Source: Bacteroidales bacterium UBA714
GTDB lineage: Bacteria > Bacteroidota > Bacteroidia > Bacteroidales > UBA932
Assembly (NCBI GenBank): GCA_002298075.1
Contig: DBLW01000049.1
Location: 1-6,286 of the forward strand
Direction of reading: 5' to 3'
Length of the DNA: 6,286 nt
Below are positions 1-6,266 of the stretch, piece by piece (within the stretch, counting starts at the first letter, position 1; every line of letters starts with the position of its first letter). The notes below the pieces were generated by a model that did no database searches, was not told the origin of the DNA, and saw only the letters and a list, made by a program, of their open reading frames with translations. The position numbers and the translations under genes are program-made.

Positions 1-36
1 AGGTCAAAGATACAAAGTTTGAAAGCAATTCACAAC
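1..36 (-). CRISPR. CRISPR repeat, truncated by the left window edge
   Basis: Read on the minus strand, this begins GTTGTGAATTGCTTTC and continues to TATCTTTGACCT at the window edge. It is called a repeat for two reasons. Its first 22-23 bases are complementary, with one bulged base, to the anti-repeat of the tracrRNA at 252-273. It also resembles the 47-nt type II-C repeat I recall from Bacteroides fragilis (GTTGTGATTTGCTTTC..., TATCTTTGAACC...). It is not a second tracrRNA, because no nexus or terminator hairpin follows base 36. About 12 more bases of the repeat probably lie left of the window, as judged from the matching fragment at 6267-6286. Only one copy is visible, so an array to the left is inferred, not seen. 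It could also be a lone or degenerate terminal repeat. Confidence 0.8.
5..36 (-). promoter_or_regulatory. Putative promoter embedded in the CRISPR repeat
   Basis: On the minus strand the repeat contains TATCTTTG (bases 12 to 5), a perfect match to the Bacteroidetes -7 element TAnnTTTG. GTTG (bases 36 to 33) lies 20 bases upstream and fits the -33 element TTTG in three of four positions. Transcription would start about 5 bases beyond TATCTTTG, in the last quarter of the repeat, and run into the adjacent spacer. Neisseria type II-C repeats are known to carry their own promoters. That this repeat does so is inference from motif match only. Confidence 0.45.
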
Positions 37-218
37 AATTTAACCCTTAAACACTTACACAAGTATGAATATGTAACCGGCACACCCGTCAAGACACAAA
101 CAATTTTATAGCAAGGACATTATGCCAAAGCAGGATTCAAAGTAATCCATGAATATAATGTAATCACCCCAAACATGCCTCCATTTCCTGATAACAGAGC
201 AATCTTTCCCATCACATA
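37..218. other. AT-rich non-coding stretch between the repeat and the tracrRNA promoter
   Basis: No convincing gene is present. The short open frames that cross it overlap the tracrRNA and resemble no family I know. If an array continues to the left, this stretch lies upstream of its first repeat in the transcribed direction and could act as its leader. I found no well-spaced TAnnTTTG promoter on the minus strand here. The closest was TTACTTTG, the minus-strand complement of 138-145, whose -33 candidate is too far away. Together with the tracrRNA and the cas9 leader, this makes up the gene-free first 509 bases. Confidence 0.5.
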
Positions 219-249
219 TTTGCTTTTTACAGAAAACTGCGTATTTTTG
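219..249 (+). promoter_or_regulatory. tracrRNA promoter, Bacteroidetes type
   Basis: TTTG at 219-222, a 19-base spacer, then TATTTTTG at 242-249 exactly match the Bacteroidetes primary sigma consensus TTTG-N19-TAnnTTTG. The expected start is about 5-6 bases past the -7 element, near 254-256. That falls at the beginning of the anti-repeat. Confidence 0.75.
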
Positions 250-253
250 CAGA

Positions 254-332
254 AGTTTGAAGCAATTCACAATAAGGATTATTCCGTTGTGCAAACATTT
301 AAAGCGGGGCCTTTGGGTCTCGCTTTCTCTTT
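254..332 (+). ncRNA. tracrRNA of the type II-C system
   Basis: This trans-activating RNA pairs with the CRISPR repeat part of the crRNA and anchors the guide in Cas9. The anti-repeat runs from about 252 to 273. Against the repeat at 1-36 it forms 22-23 pairs, including terminal G-U pairs, with one unpaired repeat base in a run of three U. Next comes AAGGATTATTCC with a small GGA/TCC nexus hairpin (276-278 with 283-285), then CGTTGTGCAAACATTT, then an 11-bp terminator hairpin at 301-326. The order anti-repeat, AAGG nexus, terminal hairpin is that of characterised type II-C tracrRNAs, such as the Neisseria one with its CAATAAGG. Both ends are predicted. The 5' end comes from the promoter and the 3' end from the T-rich stretch after the hairpin, giving roughly 75-85 nt. 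Confidence 0.9.
301..326 (+). terminator. Terminal hairpin and rho-independent terminator of the tracrRNA
   Basis: Bases 301-311 (AAAGCGGGGCC) pair with 316-326 (GGTCTCGCTTT) across a TTTG loop, giving 11 pairs of which two are G-T. A T-rich stretch (CTCTTTGATTCTTTT) follows. The hairpin probably serves both as terminator and as the last structural element of the tracrRNA held by Cas9. Confidence 0.85.
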
Positions 333-438
333 GATTCTTTTGCACAATGACGCAGGAAGTCTTCTTTAAAGATTGGGCTCATAATCAATCACTTGCAGTT
401 ACCGCTCAACAATCACATAAAAACACCGCACATTATTA

Positions 439-470
439 TTTGATTTTCACGCAAGATTTCTCTAAATTTA
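439..470 (+). promoter_or_regulatory. Probable promoter of the cas9-cas1-cas2 operon
   Basis: TTTG at 439-442, a 20-base spacer and TAAATTTA at 463-470 fit TTTG-N20-TAnnTTTG with one mismatch in the last base. A start near 475 would give a leader of about 35 bases before the cas9 ATG. The leader is A/T-rich and has no Shine-Dalgarno sequence, as is usual in Bacteroidetes. This promoter lies after the tracrRNA terminator, so the two transcripts appear to be independent. Confidence 0.55.
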
Positions 471-509
471 CAAGCAAACTGCATAAGTATAACAGAACAC
501 ATTTTAATC

Positions 510-3500
510 ATGAAAAATATCCTCGGCCTTGATCTTGGAACCACATCTATAGGATGGGCATTTGTCAAAGAAGCTGAAACGTCTGAAGAGAAGTCATCTA
601 TCGTCAAGATAGGAGTCAGAGTCAATCCGCTCACAGTCGATGAGCAGACAAATTTCAATAAAGGAAAGCCTATCACCACTAATGCGGAACGCACACTCAA
701 ACGGGGAGCCAGAAGAAACCTGCAACGCTACAAACTGCGTAGGGCGTACCTTATAAACGAACTCAGGAATGCTGGTCTGATAACAGATGCGGCAATTCTT
801 ACGGAGCAAGGTTCGGGAAGCACATTTGAAACCCTGAGGCTGAGAGCCAAATCCGCTACAGACAAGGTTTCTCTTGAAGAATTTGCACGCATTCTCTTGA
901 TGATAAACAAAAAGCGGGGATATAAGAGCAGCCGCAAAGTGAATAATGATGAAGACGGGCAGCTCATAGACGGGATGACGGTTGCGAAAGCCTTATATGA
1001 TAATAGCCTCACTCCCGGACAGTATGTATATCAACTCATCAAGTCCGGGAAAAAGTATATTCCGGATTTCTACAGGTCAGACTTGCAGTCCGAATTTGAC
1101 AAGGTTTGGGAATGCCAGAAAAAGTTCTACCCGGAGATATTTACTGATGCACTGAAAAGCGAGCTGGAAGGCAAGAACGAGAAACAGACATGGGCAATAT
1201 GTGAAAAGCATTTCAGGATAAACGGAATAAGCCGCACAACCAAAGGAGAGGAACTCAAAAAAGAAAATTACTTGTGGAGGACAAAAGCCATTGAAGAACA
1301 GATGGACCTCGAGTCTTTGGCTGTTGTCTTTCAAAAGATAAACTCCCAGATAAACGGCTCAAGCGGGTATCTCGGAGCAATCAGCGACCGCAGCAAAGAA
1401 TTATATTTCAACAATCAGACTGTGGGGCAATATCTTGCTCAAAAGATAAGCGGAGATTCTCATTTCAGCCTGAAGAACACGGTCTTCTACAGGCAGGACT
1501 ATATGGACGAGTTCGAAAGAATCTGGTCTGTGCAAGCGAAGCATCATCCGGAACTTACGGATGAGCTTAAAAAACGTGTACGAGACATCATCATATTTTA
1601 CCAGCGCCCTCTCAAAAGTCAGAAAGGGCTTGTAAGCATATGTGAACTTGAAGGACGTGAGATTGAAATCACCTGTGACGGAAAGATAAAGAAAAAGCTG
1701 GTCGGCCCGAAAGTCTGTCCAAAATCTTCTCCACTGTTCCAGGAGTTCAAGATTTGGCAGGTGCTCAACAATCTGACAGCAAACAAGAGATATCTGTCAC
1801 AGGAGGAGAAAGAACGTCTGTTTGACAGGCTTTGCACATGTGACAAACTTTCCAAAGCCGAAATCATAAAATGCCTTTCTCCGGAAAAGTCCGTCAGGGA
1901 ACGCAATCAGGATTCATTATTTGCCCCTGATGAGATGTATGAGCCTGAAGTTCTTGTGAGCCTTGAAAACAAGAAAAAGGAAATCGTCCTTAACTATAAG
2001 GAGATTGACGGGAACAGGACAATGGCGTCATTATTCAGGGCATACTCGAAAATCATCATGTTGACCGGACACGATGAATACGACTTCAGCAAAATGCCGT
2101 TGTCAAAAGCAGCAGGCATAATTTCAGATATTTTCGCTGGTCTTGGCTACAGGACTGATTTCCTGCATTTTGACTCTTCACTTGAAGGCAAGGCATTTGA
2201 AGAACAGGGGGCATACAGATTATGGCATCTCCTGTACTCATACGAGGGTGACAAATCCGTTTCAGGCAATGAAAAGCTTATTTCCAAGATATCTGAAATC
2301 ACAGGCTTTGAACCGGAATATGCAAAAGTTCTTGCAAATGTCACCTTTGCGCCAGACTATGGCAGCTTGAGCACAAAGGCAATGAAAAGAATACTCACTT
2401 TTATGAAAGAGGGCAATGAGTATAGTCTTGCATGTGCATATGCCGGGTATAATCATTCAAAAAAATCATTGACGAAGGAGCAGATTGAATCGAAAATACT
2501 CAAAGAGCATCTCGAAATATTGCCGAAGAACAGCCTGCGGAATCCTGTGGTCGAAAAGATTCTGAATCAGATGGTCAACGTTGTCAATGCTGTGATTGAT
2601 GAATACGGCAGGCCGGACGAGATAAGGATAGAACTTGCCCGTGAACTGAAGAAAAGCGCTGCGGAACGTGAGGAGCTGAGCAAGGCTGTAGCCAGTGCGG
2701 ATAAGCATCATAAAGAGATAAGGGAGACACTTCATAAAGAGTTCGGCATTGCCAGCCCAAGCAGGAATGATGTCATCAGATACAGGCTTTATGAGGAACT
2801 GAAGGATAACGGATACAAGACCTTGTATTCAGACACTTATATTCCACGTGAAAAAATCTTTTCCAAAGAATTTGACATAGAACATATTATACCTCAGTCA
2901 CGGCTTTTCGATGATTCATTCTCCAATAAGACGCTGGAGGCCAGGCTGGTGAACTTAGACAAGGGGAATGCCACAGCATACGATTATGTGAAAGACAAAT
3001 ATGGGGAGGCTGAAGTTGAGAAATACGTAGCCCGTGTAGAGCAATTGTATAAAGCTGGCGGTATCAGCAAAGCCAAGCGGAACAAGCTGCTGATGCAGAT
3101 GGCGGACATTCCTTCGGACTTCATTGCACGCGACCTCCGCGACTCTCAGTACATTGCACGTATGGCCAAGTCAATGCTGGAAGAAATCACAAGGCACGTT
3201 GTCTCAACTACGGGTTCTGTTACAGACAGGCTTCGCGAGGATTGGCAGCTTGTGGATGTCATGAAAGAATTGAACTGGGACAAATATGACAGGCTCGGCC
3301 TTACTGAAATTGTTCAGGACCATGACGGAAGGAGAATAAAGAAAATCAGGGATTGGACAAAGAGGAATGACCACAGGCACCATGCAATGGATGCCTTGAC
3401 GATAGCATTTACCAAGCTTTCGTACATCCAGTATCTGAACAACCTTAATGCCAGAATCCAGAAAGAAGTAGGCAAGGAATATATGGCGGACCTGTCGCAG

Positions 3501-4775
3501 TACAGCGTACTGGACATACATAAGTCAGACCGCACCGATGTCATCATGGCCATTGAGCGTACGCAACTTTATCGTGACAAGGTCGGTGGCAGATTGCGTT
3601 TCATGCCTCCGATGCCGCTTGACGAATTCCGCAGAGAGGCGCGCAGGCAACTTGAAAATACCCTTGTGTCAATTAAGGCTAAGAATAAGGTTGTCACGAG
3701 AAATGCAAACCGCACAAAGTGCATGGGAGGCACACGGCAGAAAGTCCAGCTCACACCGAGGGGCCAGCTACATAATGAAACAGTTTATGGACAGATTCAG
3801 AGATATGCCACCAAGTTGGAAAAGGTCGGTCCGACATTTACCTCCGACAAAATTTCAAAAGTGGCCAGTCCGATATACCGCACGGCACTGGCGGAACGTC
3901 TGAAGCAGTTTGGAGGAGACCCGAAGAAGGCATTTTCCGGAAAAAACAGCATTGACAAGTCTCCGGTATATGTTGACGCGATGCATACGCAGACGGTTCC
4001 GGAGAAGGTCTCCCTGCTGTCTATGGAGGAGATGTACACAGTCAGAAAACCTGTAAATAAGGATTTGAAAGTGGACAAGGTGGTTGATGATGGTATCAGA
4101 CAGATTCTGCAGGCAAGGCTGGCGGAGTTTGGCGGTGATCCGCAGAAAGCGTTTTCTGATTTGGATACCAATCCCATATGGCTGAACAAGGAGAAGGGCA
4201 TCCGGATAAAAAGCGTAAAAATCAAGGGTGTCAATAACGCCGTGGCCCTTCACGACAAATGCGACCATTACGGCCATCCAGTCTTGAATGCAGATGGCAC
4301 AAAGATGCCGACGGATTATGTAAGTCCGGGAAACAATCATCATGTCGCGATCTTCCGTGATGCGGAGGGCAATCTTCAGGAACAGATTGTATCCTTCTAT
4401 GATGCTGTAGCACGAGTCACACTTGGAATTCCGGTCATAGACAGGGAATACAAGAAGGCAGAGGGCTGGGAGTTTCTGTTCACCATGAAACAGAATGAGT
4501 ATTTCGTATTCCCTAATCCGGAGACTGGCTTTGACCCTAATGAAGTTGACTTGATGAACCCAGACAATTATGCTGTTATAAGCCCTAATTTGTTTAGGGT
4601 GCAGAAGTTGGCGACAAAGGATTATTTTTTTCGCCACCATTTGGAAACCAATGTGGAAGACAATGCAAAATTGAAGGGCATCACATGGAAAAGAGGAGGC
4701 CCGGCAATGTTGCTTGGTATAGTCAAAGTCCGCATAAACCACATAGGACAAATTGTCCAGACAGGAGAATACTAA
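510..4775 (+). CDS. cas9: CRISPR-associated endonuclease Cas9, type II-C
   Basis: Cas9 is the RNA-guided nuclease that uses crRNA-tracrRNA to recognise invading DNA next to a PAM and cut both strands. All catalytic elements are visible. RuvC-I is at the N-terminus (GLDLGTTSIGW, D8). RuvC-II is RIELARE (E708). HNH is FDIEHIIPQS (E791, H792), with the partner Asn in KGN at 820. RuvC-III is HRHHAMDAL (H958, D961). The arginine-rich bridge helix spans about 58-88. The recognition lobe follows to about 650 and contains the II-C motifs QRPLKSQKGLVSICELE (365-381) and CPKSSPLFQEFKIWQ (403-417). About 360 residues after RuvC-III form the wedge and PAM-interacting region, with GNNHHVAIF at 1274-1282. 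At 1421 aa it is far longer than Neisseria Cas9 (1082) or Campylobacter Cas9 (984) and fits the long Bacteroidetes II-C group. The ATG at 510 is chosen because D8 sits at the usual distance and no upstream in-frame start is evident. PAM specificity cannot be read from the sequence. Confidence 0.98.
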   Translation: MKNILGLDLGTTSIGWAFVKEAETSEEKSSIVKIGVRVNPLTVDEQTNFNKGKPITTNAERTLKRGARRNLQRYKLRRAYLINELRNAGLITDAAILTEQGSGSTFETLRLRAKSATDKVSLEEFARILLMINKKRGYKSSRKVNNDEDGQLIDGMTVAKALYDNSLTPGQYVYQLIKSGKKYIPDFYRSDLQSEFDKVWECQKKFYPEIFTDALKSELEGKNEKQTWAICEKHFRINGISRTTKGEELKKENYLWRTKAIEEQMDLESLAVVFQKINSQINGSSGYLGAISDRSKELYFNNQTVGQYLAQKISGDSHFSLKNTVFYRQDYMDEFERIWSVQAKHHPELTDELKKRVRDIIIFYQRPLKSQKGLVSICELEGREIEITCDGKIKKKLVGPKVCPKSSPLFQEFKIWQVLNNLTANKRYLSQEEKERLFDRLCTCDKLSKAEIIKCLSPEKSVRERNQDSLFAPDEMYEPEVLVSLENKKKEIVLNYKEIDGNRTMASLFRAYSKIIMLTGHDEYDFSKMPLSKAAGIISDIFAGLGYRTDFLHFDSSLEGKAFEEQGAYRLWHLLYSYEGDKSVSGNEKLISKISEITGFEPEYAKVLANVTFAPDYGSLSTKAMKRILTFMKEGNEYSLACAYAGYNHSKKSLTKEQIESKILKEHLEILPKNSLRNPVVEKILNQMVNVVNAVIDEYGRPDEIRIELARELKKSAAEREELSKAVASADKHHKEIRETLHKEFGIASPSRNDVIRYRLYEELKDNGYKTLYSDTYIPREKIFSKEFDIEHIIPQSRLFDDSFSNKTLEARLVNLDKGNATAYDYVKDKYGEAEVEKYVARVEQLYKAGGISKAKRNKLLMQMADIPSDFIARDLRDSQYIARMAKSMLEEITRHVVSTTGSVTDRLREDWQLVDVMKELNWDKYDRLGLTEIVQDHDGRRIKKIRDWTKRNDHRHHAMDALTIAFTKLSYIQYLNNLNARIQKEVGKEYMADLSQYSVLDIHKSDRTDVIMAIERTQLYRDKVGGRLRFMPPMPLDEFRREARRQLENTLVSIKAKNKVVTRNANRTKCMGGTRQKVQLTPRGQLHNETVYGQIQRYATKLEKVGPTFTSDKISKVASPIYRTALAERLKQFGGDPKKAFSGKNSIDKSPVYVDAMHTQTVPEKVSLLSMEEMYTVRKPVNKDLKVDKVVDDGIRQILQARLAEFGGDPQKAFSDLDTNPIWLNKEKGIRIKSVKIKGVNNAVALHDKCDHYGHPVLNADGTKMPTDYVSPGNNHHVAIFRDAEGNLQEQIVSFYDAVARVTLGIPVIDREYKKAEGWEFLFTMKQNEYFVFPNPETGFDPNEVDLMNPDNYAVISPNLFRVQKLATKDYFFRHHLETNVEDNAKLKGITWKRGGPAMLLGIVKVRINHIGQIVQTGEY
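3888..4157 (+). repeat. Internal duplication in the Cas9 C-terminal region
   Basis: Residues 1127-1143 (LAERLKQFGGDPKKAFS) and 1200-1216 (LQARLAEFGGDPQKAFS) are identical at 12 of 17 positions, offset by 73 residues. Each copy is followed by a similar short motif, SPVYVD in the first and NPIWLN in the second. At DNA level the copies lie at 3888-3938 and 4107-4157. This looks like two related structural units between RuvC-III and the PAM-interacting domain, probably an old duplication shared by the Bacteroidetes Cas9 group. The function is unknown to me. Confidence 0.7.
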
Positions 4776-4792
4776 CTTAAAGATTTTGTGTC

Positions 4793-5770
4793 ATGATCAA
4801 GCGCACCTTGTATTTCGGCAACCCGGCCTACCTGTCCCTGAAACTGGGACAGCTTGTGATACGCCTGCCGGAGCCGTCTCAGGCACACGTCCACGCTATG
4901 AGCAACCAGGAAAGCCATAACGATGGAGAAGGAACCACATCGGCAGAATGCATGAAAAAGCCGGCAAAGACAGTTCCTATCGAAGACATAGGCATGATCA
5001 TACTTGACCATCGGCAGATAACGCTTACACAAGGCCTGATGGAGACACTTATCGATAACAATTGCGCTATAGTGACATGCGGAAGCAATCACCTTCCGGT
5101 CGGGCTTATGCTTCCGCTATATTGCAATACCATACAGAACGAACGTTTCAGGCAACAGCTGGACTCTTCGCTGCCGCTCAAGAAACAATTGTGGCAACAG
5201 ACCATCCAGGCCAAGATACACAACCAGGCCGCCGTGCTCAAATACACCACTGGAGAAGTCCACAACAACATGAATGTATGGGAAGGACAGGTCAGAAGCG
5301 GTGATACTGAAAATATGGAGGCACGTGCAGCCGCTTATTATTGGAAAACCATATTTCCAGGGCATCCGGAATTCATTAGGGGACAATTCGAGGATTTCCC
5401 GAACAACATGCTCAATTACGGCTATGCCATACTTCGGGCAATAATAGCCCGTGCACTTGTAGGCAGCGGTCTGTTGCCCACACTCGGGATTCATCATCAT
5501 AACAGATACAACGCATACTGCCTTGCTGACGACATCATGGAACCGTATCGTCCTTACATTGACAAACTTGTATATGAAATCGTATCTTCAGAATGTCCTC
5601 AGGAACTAACAAAAGAAGTCAAGACAAAATTACTGTCAATACCTGCAATTGAAGTCACCATAAACGGCCAGCGCAGCCCTCTCATGGTAGCGGCTTCAAA
5701 AACGACTGCATCATTGGCAAAATGCTTCAACGGAGAAACACGAAGGTTAATTTATCCGGAAATAACATGA
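4793..5770 (+). CDS. cas1: CRISPR-associated integrase Cas1, type II
   Basis: Cas1 is the integrase subunit of the Cas1-Cas2 complex, which inserts new spacers into the array. The N-terminus (KRTLYFGNPAYLSLK) starts the beta-sheet domain typical of type II Cas1. IPIEDIGxxxLDH-like sequence (VPIEDIGMIILDH, 61-73) and the GLMETLIDNNCAIV segment follow. The catalytic domain carries the metal ligands expected for Cas1: E177 in NMEARAAAYYW, the histidine cluster LGIHHHN (231-237), and the acidic group LADDIMEPYRP (244-254). A hydrophilic stretch at about 37-58 separates two parts of the N-terminal domain and is probably a surface loop. The length of 325 aa is normal. The gene starts 17 bases after cas9 with no Shine-Dalgarno sequence and almost touches cas2, so all three are probably co-transcribed. 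It appears intact. Confidence 0.97.
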   Translation: MIKRTLYFGNPAYLSLKLGQLVIRLPEPSQAHVHAMSNQESHNDGEGTTSAECMKKPAKTVPIEDIGMIILDHRQITLTQGLMETLIDNNCAIVTCGSNHLPVGLMLPLYCNTIQNERFRQQLDSSLPLKKQLWQQTIQAKIHNQAAVLKYTTGEVHNNMNVWEGQVRSGDTENMEARAAAYYWKTIFPGHPEFIRGQFEDFPNNMLNYGYAILRAIIARALVGSGLLPTLGIHHHNRYNAYCLADDIMEPYRPYIDKLVYEIVSSECPQELTKEVKTKLLSIPAIEVTINGQRSPLMVAASKTTASLAKCFNGETRRLIYPEIT

Positions 5771-5771
5771 T

Positions 5772-6104
5772 ATGGACCGCATCAGTGAATATAGAGTTAT
5801 GTGGGTACTTGTTTTCTTTGACCTCCCTACGGACACAAAAAAAGAACGGAAAGCAGCGGCAGAATTCCGCAAGAATCTGATTCTTGACGGTTTCGTAATG
5901 TTCCAGTTCTCGATATACATGCGGCATTGTCCGAGCGCGGAAAATGCGAACGTACATATCAAGCGTGTCAAGACATTCCTGCCACCCTTAGGCCAAGTCG
6001 GCATCCTTTCCATTACAGACAAGCAATTCGGTTCAATGGAGTTGTTTGCGGAAAAGAAATCAAAAGAACCGCCTACAGAAAACATACAGTTGGAACTGTT
6101 TTGA
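5772..6104 (+). CDS. cas2: CRISPR-associated protein Cas2, type II
   Basis: Cas2 is the small dimeric, ferredoxin-fold partner that holds two Cas1 dimers together during spacer integration. The first strand MWVLVFFDLPT (10-20) ends in the conserved Asp (D17). It is followed by a basic helix (KKERKAAAEFRK), the DGFVMFQFSIYMRHC segment (39-53) and the LPPLGQVGILSITDKQFG segment (70-87). The protein ends in QLELF, a tail I recall from II-C Cas2 proteins. At 110 aa it has the usual length. The ATG lies one base after the cas1 stop, which suggests translational coupling. An internal Met at residue 10 is an alternative start, but it would leave the first strand with almost no leader. This is the last gene of the operon. 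Confidence 0.96.
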   Translation: MDRISEYRVMWVLVFFDLPTDTKKERKAAAEFRKNLILDGFVMFQFSIYMRHCPSAENANVHIKRVKTFLPPLGQVGILSITDKQFGSMELFAEKKSKEPPTENIQLELF

Positions 6105-6185
6105 TGTTCTTTGCAATAGCATTTCACAAACAAACAATCTCAATTTCATCTGAATCAGAAAGCCAGAACGGCACTACGGAAACAA

Positions 6186-6213
6186 AAAAATCCGATATTC
6201 CTATCGGATTTTT
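6186..6213. terminator. Bidirectional hairpin terminator after cas2
   Basis: AAAAATCCGATA (6186-6197) and TATCGGATTTTT (6202-6213) form a perfect 12-bp stem around a TTCC loop. A T-run closes it on the plus strand and an A-run (from 6184) does so on the minus strand, so it can stop transcription from either side. It would end the cas operon and also any array transcript arriving from the right. The 80 bases between the cas2 stop and this hairpin hold no gene that I can see. Confidence 0.9.
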
Positions 6214-6266
6214 ATTCTGATAACCATCTCATAAAAAGTTGTGATTTAATGACTTACCGCAGGTCT

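Noticed and set aside
1..36. A second tracrRNA copy
   Set aside because: The segment resembles an anti-repeat on the plus strand, but no AAGG nexus or terminator hairpin follows. It matches the full repeat better, so it is called a repeat.
106..345. A 79-codon minus-strand frame across the tracrRNA
   Set aside because: It is antisense to the tracrRNA, its promoter and its terminator, which explain the sequence better. The peptide resembles nothing I know.
371..390. Short inverted repeat GATTG/CAATC as an operator before cas9
   Set aside because: Five base pairs around a 10-base gap in AT-rich DNA are expected by chance, and the element lies upstream of the predicted promoter without further support.
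347..532. A 61-codon plus-strand frame before cas9
   Set aside because: It overlaps the cas9 start and contains the predicted cas9 promoter. No family features are seen.
3855..4751. A 298-codon open frame on the minus strand inside cas9
   Set aside because: It lies fully within the conserved cas9 coding sequence, has low-complexity-like composition and no recognisable family. It is best explained as a shadow of the cas9 codon pattern.
4793..6104. Possible csn2 or cas4 as a fourth adaptation gene
   Set aside because: After cas9 only cas1 and cas2 are present before the terminator, so subtype II-A or II-B is not supported within this window.
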